64,000 bases of DNA from Papaver somniferum (GCF_003573695.1 NC_039364.1:67476256-67540255); one strand, 5' to 3'; positions 1 to 12,426 are shown, counted from the first letter of the stretch. Notes: generated by a model not told the origin, from the letters alone. Made by a program: numbers and translations.

Positions 1-1867
1 CACAACTAAGAGTTGCTACGACCCAAAATCGCAGGCTTTGACAATAAACAAATCTGTCTCAGACAGACAAGTCTATCAAAGGATCAATCTGTCTCCCACA
101 GAAAAACCCTAAAGTTTTTGTTCCGTCTTTTGATAATAATCAAGGTGAACAGTAACCAATTGATAATCCGGTCTTATATTCCCGAAGAACATCCTAGATT
201 AATCAATCACCTCACAATAATCTTAATCGTATGGTAGCGAAACAAGATGTCGTGGAATCACAAACAATGAGACGAAGATGTTTGTGATTAATTTTTATAT
301 CTTTCCTATCGGAGATATCAAATCTCAAGCCAATCAATCTGATTGTACTTGTACGATAGAAGATGCAAGATCGGATCACACAACTACAATAAAAGTAGTA
401 TCGGCCTGGCTTCACAATCCCAATGAAGTCTTTAAGTCATTAACCTGGTTTTAGAAGAAGAAAACGAAAGGTTAAAGGAGAACCGACTCTAGTACGCAGA
501 CTAGTATCACACGTAAGGTGTGGGGATTAGTTTTGCACAATACTAGATGTCTCCTTTATATAGTCTTTCAAATCAGGGTTTTGCCTTGGTAACAAAGCAA
601 TCAATATTCACCGTTAGATGAAAACCTGATTTAGATTCAAGCTAATATTTCTCAACCATTAGATCGAAAACTTAGCTTGTTATACGCAAATGAACTGCAC
701 ACTTCTAGGTTTGTTAACCGTACACAAACATGTACATTGTTGGTTCAACAATAGTTAACCAAAAGGTTAGCAATATGAGCATTCCATATCAACCATGTTC
801 TTATTCACCATAACTAGTTCAAATGACTCAAATGAACTAGTTAGAGAGTTGTTCAATTGCAAGGAAATCTTATGTAACTACACAAGACACAATTGAAGCA
901 AAGATGATTTGATTCACTTGAATCGGTTCATGAACTTTTATAGCCACGGTTTGCAAACTGCATTCCTTAGTCTTTTTAAAGTTTAAGTTCAGAAATCATC
1001 TTCATATATATAACCTTCTTAAGTTCGCACACTAGGTTCGCGGACTTAAGCAACCGGCAGAGTTTACAAACTCCAGCAGAAAATCTCGGCAAGAGACCTT
1101 CCGCCGGTTCGCGGACTGGGTTCGCGGACTGGTACTCACGCAACTAGTTTGTCAACTCCAGCAGAATTTCTCAGGATGAGAAGTTCGTGGGTTCGCGGAC
1201 TGAGCTCGCGGACTTGGCAACAAGCCATTCTTCCGGTTTCTCTTGATCAACAAAGTTTGCAAACTTTGGTTCAAGGAATAGGACTTATACATAAATGTGT
1301 TTCCACAACAATGCTTATGTCCATCATTGGTTATGTAATCTAAACTCTCATTTCAATCATTGAAACATTCTTAGAGGACGTTATATAGTTGTTACACCAT
1401 TTCTCGTCAAAGCAATTTTCAAGATGATCGAAACATATCATGACTTTCGTCACTAGGTAAAGATAAAGTTGGTCGAAGCGAAAAGATTACCAACACATAT
1501 TTCGAGATATAGATAGGCAAGGTATACTCGGCTCGAAATACCAAATGTGTATAATCTAAGTCTATATATATAGCATACGACTTTTTGTTTCAAGAAGTAG
1601 GAGATAGAGTAGATAGACTTTTGAGTGACAGATAAGTTCAAGTCTTCACATACCTTTTTGTCGAGAAGTTCCACCGGTTCCTTGAGTAGTTCTTCTACTT
1701 GTATGATGAATCGCCATGAAGTCCTTGAGCTCAACTACAGTTTCTATCCTAGTCCGAGACTTGGCTATAATAGACTAGAAATCAAGACTTATATTTTTGA
1801 TCACTAACATTGAAAAACATGCTTGAGATAGCAACGCATGCGAGTTCGACCGAGCAATGCTCTAACA
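1..1867 (-). repeat. C1 3' LTR, truncated by window start
   Basis: On the minus strand this LTR begins TGTTAGAGCATTGC at 1867, directly after a polypurine tract. It aligns base for base with 5805-9801 once the solo LTR there is removed. About 550 bp, including its TTTTTCA end, lie left of the window. Seven differences are visible in the first ~128 aligned bases against the 5' LTR, so the insertion is fairly young but not brand new. Repeats of 'gttcgcggac' lie at 1030-1200. Confidence 0.9.
555..562 (-). promoter_or_regulatory. TATA box of the C1 3' LTR
   Basis: The minus strand reads TATATAAAGGAGAC, the U3/R promoter of this LTR family. The same motif occurs at 8515-8522 in the 5' LTR and at 20427-20434 in C2. 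The position relative to the LTR start is conserved in all copies. Confidence 0.7.
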
Positions 1868-1882
1868 ATCTCCCCCTTTGTC
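1868..1882 (-). other. C1 polypurine tract
   Basis: The minus strand reads GACAAAGGGGGAGAT immediately before the LTR terminus TGTTAG. This is the primer site for plus-strand DNA synthesis. The same sequence stands before C2's 3' LTR at 19258-19272. Confidence 0.85.
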
Positions 1883-3508
1883 AATTTTAGTGAAAAAACT
1901 ATCAATACATATGGAATACAAAAAAGATAAAGAAACTTAAGTAGCTCCTATTCCACATGTCTAATCTTCAACATTCCTCGAAATCTTCGTCACTTCCAAG
2001 TACTCCAATGATCCCAAAGGTTGTAAGTTTAGCATCACCGCTGTTGAAGATCCGTAGCTATAACAATGAGAAAGCATTGGTCTCGATCATTGTTATACAG
2101 TGTCATAGTATTATTACACATCATCAAAGTTCAATTGTATCACAACTTTAACAATAATACTATGGTGATATGTATCACTCCCCCTTAGTCAATACTCCAT
2201 CTCACATGGAAACCACTCCCCTTTACATAATGACCCGAAGACCATATGTATTTGTAGTGTGAACTACATATTAATTCTCCCCCTTTTTGTCAATAAAATT
2301 GGCAAAGGTACAAGAACGGGATCATAATGAAATTTCCGTAAGAGACATTTCATGACTAAAAAGAAATAACACACATCATCTTATTTAGATGCAATCATAT
2401 AGCCTAAGCTAATAGCATTCATCAAGGAGTTTAAAAATACAAGATAACCCCTCAAAAATTCCACAGCCGCACACCCCTCAAGATATGACCGTTAAGCACA
2501 CGTTCAAAATAACTCTCCCCCATTTGATGTCATTCCCGAAAGAACAACAAGAGCGACCTTAATTTCAAAAGAAATGAAGGATTTTATTGGATACCAAAAA
2601 CCACAAGAATGATTTTTTTTATATCCAAAAACTCAATCAAATTAATCACAAGTAAAACCCGTGACTAATTTAATCAGTATATGCAATCAAATCAAACACA
2701 AAAAGTGATCAATTCAATTGTTTGTGCTCAACATAAGAAAACTCATGGAGACACAAAAATACTCAACTAGATTAATTACAAGAGAACCCATAATTAATCT
2801 AATTGGAATACACAACCAAACTAATTACGAAAGTAATCAATTTAATTGTCAATTGTTTTGCTCGACATAAGAAAACTTACGGAGCAATAACTAAATAACC
2901 GAACAAGATGATTAATTTAGTTCAAAATGCTCAACATAAAGTACCTTATGGAACAACCAACAAAGCCAATAAAAAATAATCAACTTGGTTGTATCGTGCT
3001 CAACATAAGACACATTACGGAGCCTCACAGTAATACATACGAATATGGATCAGGGATGATCAATACTGTGGTATACACAAGGATTCATTCTATCTTCAAT
3101 CATTATTTGCATAAAAACAATAATAGACATAATCCTTGAAAACAAAAGATTTTAACCTATCTTCCATCAACATAATTGACAATATAGGCTTAACTTTTGT
3201 ATTTTTCAAAAGTCCATTCATCCTTTTACCAGTACGTGAATACCGAACACGAACGACTTTACTTTTGACAAAGTATGGGACCTTCAAGTTCACGGACGCA
3301 AACATACATATCCCATAACAAGTTGCAATATCACAAATCATAAAGATTAATACTGCAAAAACATCATCCTCCAAATATTTTTAGAATTTTATACCAATAA
3401 ACCTAAAAAATTAACACAAGAAGATGAAAAATAATAGCTATGTGTAGTCACAATCATTGATATTCAAAGCACTAGTTATTCTTCCAACTAAACCCAAAAG
3501 AAGACATA
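1883..3508 (-). other. C1 3' noncoding region with repeated purine-tract motifs
   Basis: There is no long open frame in this AT-rich stretch. Extra GGGGGAG or GGGGAGT motifs (minus strand) lie near 2178, 2218 and 2276, besides the PPT itself. The part from about 1883 to 2570 matches the sequence that follows RNase H in C2 (18500-19257), so it is a family-wide 3' region. The part from about 2580 to 3370 contains degenerate ~100-bp repeats of the type 'gctcaacataag...cttatggagca'. Confidence 0.7.
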
Positions 3509-3872
3509 CTATGAAACAATGTCTTTGAGAAATTCTTTATCATTCCCGAACTTCTTGTTGTCAACAGCCATTGGAATATAAGGTTCGTGGAGGAAGGATT
3601 CAATACCAACAAACCGTCTTGGCTGATGATGTCGAACCAGGGCTTTCTGAATTTCCAAAGATCTTAAAACACAAGCCTTTATTTCACTAATATCCTTTCT
3701 TACTTCCTTCAACTCATCAAGAACATCGGAAAACTTCTGAGAGTTAGAAGGGACAGCCCTTGACTTTCTTGTATTTCTCCTTTTTTTTTCAGGGAAGGAG
3801 TTACTGGAGATTTCTCTTTTTCCTTGATTGATGGCTTAACAATCATGTTGACATCTTTTCCATCCAAAGACA
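3509..3872 (-). pseudogene. Accessory frame of C1, between gag and the 3' region
   Basis: A minus-strand frame starts at the ATG at 3872 (MSLDGKDVNMIVK) and runs about 30 codons into a run of nine A's (plus-strand T9 at 3781-3789). After a frame change there, a second frame stays open to the stop at 3509 (MKEVRKDISEIKACV... to KEFLKDIVS). The joined product would be roughly 120 residues, lysine-rich, with a short helical segment of coiled-coil character (DELKEVRKDISEIK). I recognise no domain. Its position, downstream of gag and before the 3' region, is where SIRE-type elements carry extra, env-like frames, but there is no membrane segment or signal peptide here. It may be the remnant of a captured or lineage-specific ORF, or 3' debris of a gag-pol polyprotein. 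Confidence 0.45.
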
Positions 3873-4227
3873 TGATGCTTGGAGAACAGTTATAAACAAT
3901 TGGCTTTTATGAGTGAAATTCACAATCTCAACAAGAAGTCTTAAGATATAAAGGATATCAGAGAGGAAAAAGGACTGTAGGGTTCGCAACCTTTTACACA
4001 GGTTCATGGACGCCCAATTCTAAACCCTATAAAGAATAGAATTATCGATAATAACCCTTTACTTTATTTTATGGACAAGAAACACAAACCTTAGAAAAAA
4101 CTTTTTCTGAAGCCTGAGCAGTACACAATCTCATCTCTTTTGATCAGGCACATGAGACAAGATTTACCAAACAACACAATTAATTTGTGTTGTGGTGAAC
4201 AACAATTTGTCCACCATTTTCCTCTTG

Positions 4228-5738
4228 TTAGGAATCCTCTGACTTCTGTCTATCAAAACGATTTGACCATACCTTCTTCTCTAATGGTCTAATTTTGTAT
4301 TTGGAAACCAACTTCTTAGTCGAAGATAAAATCTTACATACATTAGCATTCTTCTGGGAAAGTTTAAGCTTCCTTGCCAATCGATTTGCTCTTCGTTGAA
4401 GTTTGTTGGCGTGCCTCACTTGATGCTTGTACTTGTAACATCTTGATAGTTCATGACCCTTATGAGAACAAAACGAGCACATCAAACTTGGATAGTATTC
4501 AGGCATCTGTGGTGTGAACGCAGCTAGACACATAGTGGATCCTGAAACATTAAAACCAGCGTTTCCAAAGGATGAGTCAATTGATTCTTCCAGCTTGATT
4601 GGATTCTCCTCTTCATCGAAACCATCAAGGTTGATATATGTATTGCTACAATTATGAAAATCAATGTTTTCACATAGAATACCGACACTTGATTTCCTGT
4701 CTTCATCAGAATCATAGATCTCAGACATCTCATCAAGTGTTACAACAAGACCTTTGTTCCCAATGTATTTTTTACGATTTGGGCACTCGTTGCAAAATGA
4801 CCAAAACCTTTACACTTAAAGCACTGTGTCATATCCTCGTCATCAGCCTCGTCAGCATCCATGTTTTTAGGAGGACGCGGTTGTGAGGTTTATCTGACGA
4901 CCTAGGTTTGTCTCTTGAAAAACGTTTATTTTTCTTCAATAGAAGATCCCTAAACTGTCTTGTGATCAAGGAGACTGATTTTTCAAGATCTTCATCCGAA
5001 AAATCATCCTCAGAATGATCATCCTCAGAGAAAAACACTTTTAATTTTATCAAGTAATTTAGTGTTCCTCTGTGCTTTAAAGGCAACATCCTTTCCGATT
5101 TTGAATGTATGCTCATGATCAAATATCTTTAGCTTTCCAACCAATGTATTTCTGGAAAGATTATAAAGGTTATTTCCCTCAACGATGGCATGCTTCTTAG
5201 ACTCGTATCTAGATGTCAAAGATCTAAGAATTTTCATCACAACGTCCTTTTCAGGAATAGTCTTACCCAATGCAAACGATGCATTAACAGTCTCAGACAC
5301 TTTGTGATTAAACTCATCAAACGTATCTTCATCTGCCATATGAAGGTTTTCCCAATCGGAATTAAGGTTTTGAAGCCTATATTCCTTTTCACTGGAGTTA
5401 CCTTCGAATACGGTTTCTAAGATATCCCAAGCATCTTTAAACCGAGTGCAATTAGACACATGGTGCTGAAGATTTTGGGTAATGGCATGTATGATAGCAT
5501 TCAAACCGTCGGAATTTTGCTTTGCAGCATTTATCTCAGCAGGGGTGTATTCACCAATAGGTTTGGGAACGTTTACATCTCCAACTGCCACAACGGGAGC
5601 ATCATAGCCATTAACAACATATACCCATGATTGAAAATCACGTGCTTGAAGAAAAGCTCACACAACAATTTTCCACCATAAGTAATTAGAGCCATCGAAG
5701 ACTGGTGGTACGTTAATAGAGATATCACCTCTGTCCAT
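4228..5738 (-). pseudogene. gag: Copia gag (DUF4219/UBN2 type) of C1, broken
   Basis: The frame starts at an ATG at 5738, just after the PBS, with a DUF4219-like N-terminus (FDGSNYLWWK). The UBN2 gag-polypeptide domain follows at 5591-5025, with the motifs WDILETVFEG, RLQNLNSDWE and VVMKILRSL. Two zinc knuckles follow. The first, at about 4830-4790, has lost its last cysteine (CFKCKGFGHFATS). The second is intact at about 4460-4420 (CSFCSHKGHELSRC). A basic tail ends at 4228. Stops and frame changes (one stop after about 28 codons, others near 5025-5120 and 4740-4830) break it into at least four open pieces. Gag would form the virus-like particle in the cytoplasm. No protease or pol frame follows it. 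Confidence 0.85.
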
Positions 5739-5791
5739 AGAGTCAGATCGCTACAAACATAGTCTTGTAAGGTCTTAAACGTGTTTGCCTG

Positions 5792-5802
5792 CTCTGATAC
5801 CA
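5792..5802 (-). other. C1 primer binding site (initiator Met-tRNA)
   Basis: The minus strand reads TGGTATCAGAG two or three bases after the 5' LTR end. This is the standard plant PBS complementary to the 3' end of initiator Met-tRNA. The same site is at 14857-14867 in C2. Confidence 0.92.
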
Positions 5803-5804
5803 AT

Positions 5805-8800
5805 TGAAAAAGCGGGGGTCTAACAAAACCACCCAATATTTCACTTAGCAATCTGTATGGACAAATTCGAATATACTTTTAAGAGAATCAATAAGACTCA
5901 ATCAATTAAAAGTATATCAACAAGTTTATATCTCTCTCTTGATTTGATTTCCTCAAACAGAAACTGCTAGTACTAATCAGATACAAGGAATAACTTGGAT
6001 GGTACCAAAGACCAATATCCAAGTGGCAATCAATATCAATCAACAACCGTTAGGTCGGATTCTCCAATTGATTGATCTAACGCACAACCTGTATTATTTC
6101 AATTATAAAGATAAAACAATATAATGCGGAAATTGAAATAACACAGACACCAGAAATTTTGTTAACGAGGAAACCGAAAATGCAGAAAAACCCCGGGACC
6201 TAGTCCAGGTTGAAAACACACTATATTAAGCCGCTACAGACACTAGCCTACTCCAAGATAACTTCGGACTGGACGGTAGTTGAACCCCAATCAGTCTCCC
6301 ACTGATCCAAGGTACAGTTTTACTCCCTACACCTCTGATCCCAGCAGGATATTGCACACTTGATTCCCTTAGATGATATCACCCACAACTAAGAGTTGCT
6401 ACGACCCAAAATCGTAGGCTTTGACAATAAACAAATGTGTCTCACACAGACAAATCTATCAAAGGATCAATCTGTCTCCCATAGAAAAACCCTAAAGTTT
6501 TTGTTCCGTCTTTTGATATTAATCAAGGTGAACAAGAACCAATTGATAATCCGGTCTTATATTCCCGAAGAACAACCTATATTAATTAATCACCTCACAA
6601 CAATCTTAATTGTATGGTAGTTGATCGTATTTTTCAATGATGTTGTAGTAAGATGATTCGTTCACTCAGATTTGTTGAGAATTTGTTTTAAGACTTAATA
6701 AAGAATATAAGGAAAAATATATACACAATTTTTCACAAGATAAAGAGACGCTGAGATGCGGGATTCCACTACTTTTCATATTGTCATGGTTCAGTCATTA
6801 ACTCTAGACAATATAGCTCAAACAAAAGAAGTTGTGACTCTAGTTCTTTTCCAAAAATAGATTTCGTAAAATATTATTTGTAAGTTAAAAGCATGACGCA
6901 TCTAAAGTATTTAGAACTAAGCATGCGACATCTAAAAAAATAACAAATAATTAATAGAAATCATAAAGCAATTAAATCTATGCAAAAAAGTCAATAAAGA
7001 ATTAATTCATTTACCACAATCATGAAAAGTTGCTTCCTCCGTTGTCCCAGTGATAGGGTTTAGCTCATCATGTTGTTGGAAACACGCTAAAAAATCATTA
7101 TTATTGCTCAAAGGATGTTTACAAATGATGAAAAGGGAAAAATAATTCAAAACCGGGTTTGTAACAATTATACTTGTTACAAACCAAAGAACGATACAGA
7201 GGATGTGTCACTGTTACTGTTGCTCTAAGACCCACGATTCTGTGTCGCAAACACTGTGTCAAATAAGTCTGCCTTGCTTGTGTCGCTGTCACTGTAGCAT
7301 GAACGATAGTTTTTAACGACTGTCTTTATCAGTATGTTCTTCGTGTTCTTCAGTATTTTTCTGCTGTTGTTGCAGATTTCTCTGCAGCTTGATTTTTCGA
7401 CTCTGTGGTGCTCTATTCTATCCCCTAACTCTCCATCCCCCATTTCTTACCCACGAACACTCTTTTTTATACTCCACAGGGCCTAAGAATCGCCGTAATA
7501 ACTTTAGGATAATTCTCAATAACTCTGCAAGACACGGGAAAATCTTCTTTCCCTTTTCTAATCCTGCACGCGTTATACTACAGCAAAATCTCCTTATTTA
7601 TCTCTGTCACGGTCCAAATGGTTGTTAAAATCTTCCTAGCATGTGCGAACTCTCTCCAACTCATGCAAATCCCGTGAATAACTCCATCAATAACGTGCTG
7701 CCGGTTTTCTTCTCGCGGAATATCCAGCCAAATTGGATCGAACCAAAGGCCCATACCAAGCCTTTTAGGCTATATCACGTCCACCCATGAAGTTTCAGCG
7801 ATTTAGTCTACCTCTAACCCATCCAAAATCCGATCGAGAAAACCGCCAGGAGTGTACTCTTCTTCCCGCCAAAAAAAATGAATTTGAAATGAAGAAGAAG
7901 GGTTGCCCCCTATCCGTTCCTGGGGTTCCTTCAGCAAGTGGGTGTTGTGGAAAAATATGGGTGTTGTGGACAAATGGGATACACATATCCGTGGGTGACA
8001 CATAGATAAACTGGAAGTCCTTATAGCAAATGTCCTCCGGGGGTGCTCCGAGCAACTTTTCGAGCCGAATTTTCCAACAATGTTTATTTCCAAAAAATAC
8101 CTACAAACACACAAAACACCATAATAAGTACGAAATCGAGTACTAACAATACGAAGCATTGAGGACAAATTAGACACATAAATGCGTCTATCAGTAGCGA
8201 AACAAGATGTTGTGGAATCACAAACAATGAGACGAAGATGTTTGTGATTACTTTTTATATCTTGCCTATCGGAGATACCAAATCTCAAGCTAATCAATCT
8301 GATTGTACTCGTACGATAGAAGATGCAAGATCAGATCACACAACTACGATAAAAGTAGTATCGTTCTGGCTTCACAATCCCAATGAAGTCTTTAAGTCGT
8401 TAACCTTGTCTTAGAAGAAGAAAACCAAAAGTTAAAGGATAACCGACTCTAGCACGCAAACTAGTATCACACGTAAGGTGTGGGGATTAGTTTTGCACAA
8501 TACTAGATGTCTCCTTTATATAGTCTTTCAAATCAGAGTTTTGCCTTGGTAACAAAGCAATCAATATTCACCATTAGACGAAAACCTGATTTAGGTTCAA
8601 GCTAATATTTCTCAACCGTTATATCGAAAACATAGCTTGTTATACACAAATGAACTGCACGCTTCTAGGTTTGTTAACCCTACCCAAACGTGTACATTAT
8701 TGGTTCAACAATAGTTAACCAAAAGGTTAGCCATATGAGCATTCCATATAAACCATGTTCTTCTTCACCATAACTAGTTCAAATGACTCAAATGAACTAG

Positions 8801-9801
8801 TTAGAGAGTTGTTAAATTGAAAATAAATCTTATGTAACTACACAAGACACAATTGAAGCAAAGATGATTAGATTCACTTGAATCAGTTCATGAACTTTTA
8901 TAGCCACGGTTTGCAAACCACATTCCTTAGTCTTTTTAAAGTTTAAGTTCAGAAATCATCTTCATATATATAACCTTCTTAAGTTCGCACACTAGGTTCG
9001 CGGACTTAAGCAACCGACAGAGTTTACAAACTCCAGCAGAAAATCTCGGTAAGAGAAATTCCGCCGGTTCGCGGACTGGTACTCACGCAACTAGTTTGTC
9101 AACTCTAGCAGAATTTCTCGGGATGAGAAGTGCGGCAGTTCGCGGACTTGGAAACAAGCCATTCTTCCGGTTTCTCTTGATCAACAAAGTTCGCAAACTT
9201 TGGTTCAAGGAATATGACTTATACATAAATGTGTTTCCACAATAATGCTTATGTATATCATTGGTTATGTAATCTAAACTCTCATTTCAATCATTGAAAC
9301 ATTCTTAGAGGAAGTTATATAGTTGTTATACCATTTCTCGTCAAAGCAATTTTCAAGATGATTGAAACATATCATGACTTTCGTCACTAGGTAAAGATAA
9401 ACTTGGTCGAAGCGAAAAGATTACCAACACATATTTCGATATATAGATAGGCGAGGTATACTCGGCTCGAAATACCAAATGTGTATAATCTAAGTCTATA
9501 TATATAGCATACGACTTTTTGTCTCAAGAAGTAGGATATAGAGTAGATAGACTTTTGAGTGACAGATAAGTTCAAGTCTTCACATACCTTTTTGTCGAGA
9601 AATTCCACCGGTTCCTTGAGTAGTTCTTCTACTTGTATGATGAATCGCCATGAAGTCTTTGAGCTCAACTACACTTTCTATCCTAGTCCGAGACTTAGCT
9701 ATAATAGACTAGAAATCAAGAATTATAGTTTTGATCACTAACATTGACAAACATGTTTGAGATAGCAACGCATGCGAGTTCGACCGAGCAATGATCTAAC
9801 A
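5805..9801 (-). repeat. C1 5' LTR, split by a solo LTR
   Basis: On the minus strand it begins TGTTAGATCATTGC at 9801 and ends TTTTTCA at 5805, next to the PBS. Without the inserted 6622-8193 segment and its duplicated 5 bp it is about 2420 bp long, close to C2's 2428-bp 5' LTR. The TATA box (minus TATATAAA) is at 8515-8522. It lacks part of the 'ggttcgcggactggg' repeat run that the 3' LTR has at 1100-1200. Confidence 0.9.
6622..8193 (-). mobile_element. Solo LTR, 1.57 kb, inside C1's 5' LTR
   Basis: The segment begins TGATCG and ends CTATCA, so the ends are TGAT...ATCA. It interrupts C1's LTR exactly where the other LTR copy is continuous ('tatggtagcgaaac' near 230). Flanking 5-bp duplications are GTAGT (6617-6621) and GTAGC (8194-8198), with one mismatch. 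It has no internal coding domain. The minus strand starts TGATAGACGCATTTATGTG, which looks like a gypsy LTR start, so orientation is set to minus. A solo LTR left by LTR-LTR recombination is the simplest reading; a non-autonomous element of another kind is less likely. Confidence 0.78.
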
Positions 9802-10190
9802 CAGTGGTCGTGGCATAGCGACATGCTATTAGCTGTGGAATGGTGGCATGCCAATGGCCGTGGCATGGTGGCATGCCAGTGGTCGTGGCATAGCGACATG
9901 CTAGTAGCCGTGGCATGGTAGCATGCCAGTGGCCGTGGCATAGCGACATGCTAGTAGCCGTGGCATAGAGGCATGCTAGTAGCTGTGGCATGGTGGCATG
10001 CCAATGGCCGTGGCATGCCAGTGGCCGTGGAATAGCGACATTCTAGTAGTTGTGGCATGGTGGCATGTCACTGGACGTGGCATAGCGACATGCTAGTAGC
10101 TGTGGGTGGTATGCCAGTGGCCGTGGCATAGCAACATGCTAGTAGATGTGGCATGGTGGCATGCCAGTGGCCGTGGTGTTGTAGCATGCC
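9802..10190 (+). repeat. 50-bp tandem array in the A 3' LTR
   Basis: About eight copies of a 50-bp unit are visible. Each unit is made of two similar 25-bp halves, 'gtggcatagcgacatgctag...' and 'gtggcatggtggcatgccag...'. The array is cut by the C1 insertion at 9801. The same array has about 21 copies at 25440-26490. Confidence 0.9.
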
Positions 10191-11091
10191 CAAAGTTTAA
10201 GATTTGGCTTCGTGACTAAAGTTAAGGCTTGGCGGCGTGGCAAAGGCTAGGGCTTGGCGCATGGTCGCTCAAAAAGTTTCCACAAGCCTGTTAGTTTGGT
10301 GGCGAACTTGGATGGCTGAGATTGCATCTCAGGAGGAAAGGTAGCCGTCGATCATGGCTACCTTTAATTGGCAGTGGCGCCTTTAACTCGCGCTAGCGTC
10401 ATTGCGGCATGGATGGCATGGCTCATGCATGCCTTCGTCGCGGTTGTGCGCGTAGCCATAGCCACGTAAATTTTGGCACGTTGGTGTGGAAATCTCGCCT
10501 AACTTAGGGTTTGGCTTGTCGAAACCCTAATTGGCCTATATGGCACGTCGTATGGGGTTAGTGGCCATGTTTGGCGCGTTTGGCATGTGCATCTGGCATG
10601 TGTGCATGATATGTGTATCTGGCATGTTTGGCCTGCTGCTTGGTAAGCTGGTGCTTTTTTTGGGAAACCGATTGGCTTTACGGTCATCTGGTGCGGTTTC
10701 CTTCTTTTCAACATTGTGGCGAGTTTAAAGTAACCTGGTTGATTAATGTAAGAGGGCTAGCCAGGCATGGGCGTGGCTACACTTCTGTGTGAGTGTGGTG
10801 GTTTTAGAGCGACCTGATTGGTCGATGGGAAGTGGGGCCGGCAAGCTAAGGCGTGGCCAAACTTCCAGTGCGCTGTGGCAGATTTAAAGCGACCTGATTG
10901 GCCGAGGGAAATAGGGCCGTCTTAGGATGGGGCGTGGCCAATGGCAAGTGGCGCCAGCTGGCCTAAGGAATGGCCACACCTCCCTTTGCTGCTGCTGCTC
11001 CCTGTTTTTCTGATTATGGGCGAGGTTTTTCACCTGCTAATCCATGGCGGATTAATTACCTAGTTTGGCCTAGGCTTAATTTTGACAAGCA

Positions 11092-11210
11092 AGGTCTGGA
11101 ATACTGCGCGAGGCACGAAACCCTAACTTCTGCAAGTTAGTTTGACAAGCAAGGTCTAGTATACTGCGCGAGGCGCGAAACCCTAACTTCTGCAAGTTAG
11201 TCAGGACAAT
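11092..11210 (+). repeat. Tandem pair of ~60-bp copies in the A 3' LTR
   Basis: The unit 'gacaagcaaggtctgg...cttctgcaagttag' occurs twice head to tail. The same pair is at about 27390-27504 in the 5' LTR, so the duplication predates insertion of A. Confidence 0.8.
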
Positions 11211-11635
11211 TGATTGAATTTTATGTGTTGACAGAGTTCTTTTAAGTTCATTGCCAAAGAGCAGCATGCTTTTCTGATTGCATACCTTATGCAAAGACCT
11301 TATCATTGATATTTGGAGATTCGTGCTACTCTGCTGCGAGTGAACACAAATCGTCATGCCATATCAACATTAAGAGTTCAGCCGAAGACATAGCATAGAA
11401 GGCATTCAAAGGAACTTATATAAAGTGAATATAGGCGAGGCGCCGAAATTTACAGAACATCTGGGATGGTTGCTACATTCGCCAGTCTGGATAAATTTCA
11501 TGTAAGTACATTGAGCGACTCAATAAATATGCCAGTGGAGAGGTTAACACTCATGGCCTGTTTCCTCGCAGAGTGACGTCACATCCGATACAAGGTTTTA
11601 CAATTTTAACCCTAAGCTAAAAACCACAATAAACA

Positions 11636-11648
11636 TTAAGTCCCCTAC
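11636..11648 (-). other. Element A polypurine tract
   Basis: The minus strand reads GTAGGGGACTTAA directly before the LTR start TGTTTATTGTGG. Equivalent tracts (GCAGGGGACTTAA or GCAGGGGATTTAA) are at 54328-54340 in F and 45141-45153 in E. Confidence 0.8.
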
Positions 11649-11686
11649 TTAGCGCGTAACAGTGGCAGTTGCGGGGTAAGCATGAT

Positions 11687-11845
11687 ATGGTGACAGACAA
11701 GAGTAAAATCGAAAGAGCAATACGTGAAGAGATTGCCCGGGAAATTCAGCTAACCTTTAGCGGAAGACATGAGGAATCCATGATCCTTGTGTTGGCGGCT
11801 CTGCGTAATTCTGACTTGGACATAGGGTGCTGGTGTCATCGCTGA
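11687..11845 (+). CDS. Small antisense ORF in element A, unknown
   Basis: A 52-codon frame starts MVTDKSKIERAIREEI and ends ...DIGCWCHR. It runs opposite to A's own coding direction, just inside the 3' LTR, where E and F carry antisense genes. E has a similar 'atggtgaca' start at 45194, but its frame closes after about a dozen codons. The charged helical start could be the remains of a first exon of A's antisense gene. I recognise no family, and chance is possible. Confidence 0.25.
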   Translation: MVTDKSKIERAIREEIAREIQLTFSGRHEESMILVLAALRNSDLDIGCWCHR

Positions 11846-12207
11846 AACTTTGGCTATTGATCGGCAGAGGTGACAGTGCAACTTGGTCCATGGAACGAGC
11901 GCTGGTTGGCTAAGAAAGATAGATGAATGATGGACGGCGCTGCTTGCTTGGCTACATCCATGGAATAGTGCTGCTGGCTAGATCCGCGGGGCGACACTGT
12001 TGGCTAGGTCCGTGAAACGGTGGATGGAACTTGGATATTTAGATCACGGAGAAGCATAGATAGCACGACTGGATCCTGATTCGTAGAACGGTGGATGACG
12101 CGTCTAGCTTGGAGTGGCGCTGCTAGCTTGGAGCAGTGGATGACGCTGCTGGCCTGGACGCGGACTTCTGGAACGGGAATGGTGCTGCTGGCTTGGCTAC
12201 GTCCGTG

Positions 12208-12375
12208 GCATGGTGAGAATTGGCTTCAGTTGTGGAAATTGGCTTCAGTCCGCGGAATGGTGGAAATTGGCTTCAGCCGCGGAATGGTGGAAATTGGCTT
12301 CAGTTGTGGAAACTGGCTTCAGTACGCGAAATGGTGGAAATTGGCTTCAGTCCGTGGAATGGTGGAAATGGCACT
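12208..12375 (+). repeat. Short tandem repeats in element A's internal region
   Basis: The core 'ggaaattggcttcag' recurs about five times with spacers such as 'tccgcggaatggt'. A related run with 'agtgctggagccatgga' units continues on the other side of C2 at 21580-21720. Both flanks of C2 are therefore the same host sequence. Confidence 0.75.
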
Positions 12376-12426
12376 TGGAAGGCTTGTTGGCTGGATCACA
12401 GAATGCTGGAGAGTTGGCGCTAACTT

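Larger units (their letters stand above)
1..9801 (-). mobile_element. Copia element C1: gag-only, LTR-flanked, SIRE-like
   Basis: This minus-strand Ty1/copia element has a 3' LTR (1-1867, cut by the window start), an internal region (1868-5804) and a 5' LTR (5805-9801) that is interrupted by a solo LTR. The internal region holds a PBS for initiator Met-tRNA, a broken gag, a small accessory frame and a long 3' noncoding part with repeated GGGGGAG motifs. I find no protease, integrase, RT or RNase H, so it could only move with enzymes supplied in trans. The LTR family, PBS and 3' region match element C2 on the other strand. It is inserted in the 50-bp tandem array of element A's 3' LTR. The left target-site duplication lies outside the window; the right flank is CAGTG (9802-9806). 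Assignment to the SIRE/Maximus lineage rests on the long LTR, the long 3' region and the repeated purine tracts, and is an inference. Confidence 0.88.
9802..11635 (-). repeat. Element A 3' LTR, visible part
   Basis: It matches 25440-27940 in the same order: tandem array, 'aagtttaagatttggct', GC-rich spacer, then two 60-bp copies at about 11092-11210. It ends 'ccacaataaaca' at 11635, followed by the polypurine tract. The other part of the LTR lies left of C1, outside the window. Confidence 0.82.

Noticed and set aside
7225..7443. Short ORF in the solo LTR
   Set aside because: No motif, no homologue in the window, and the segment has LTR boundaries with a target-site duplication.
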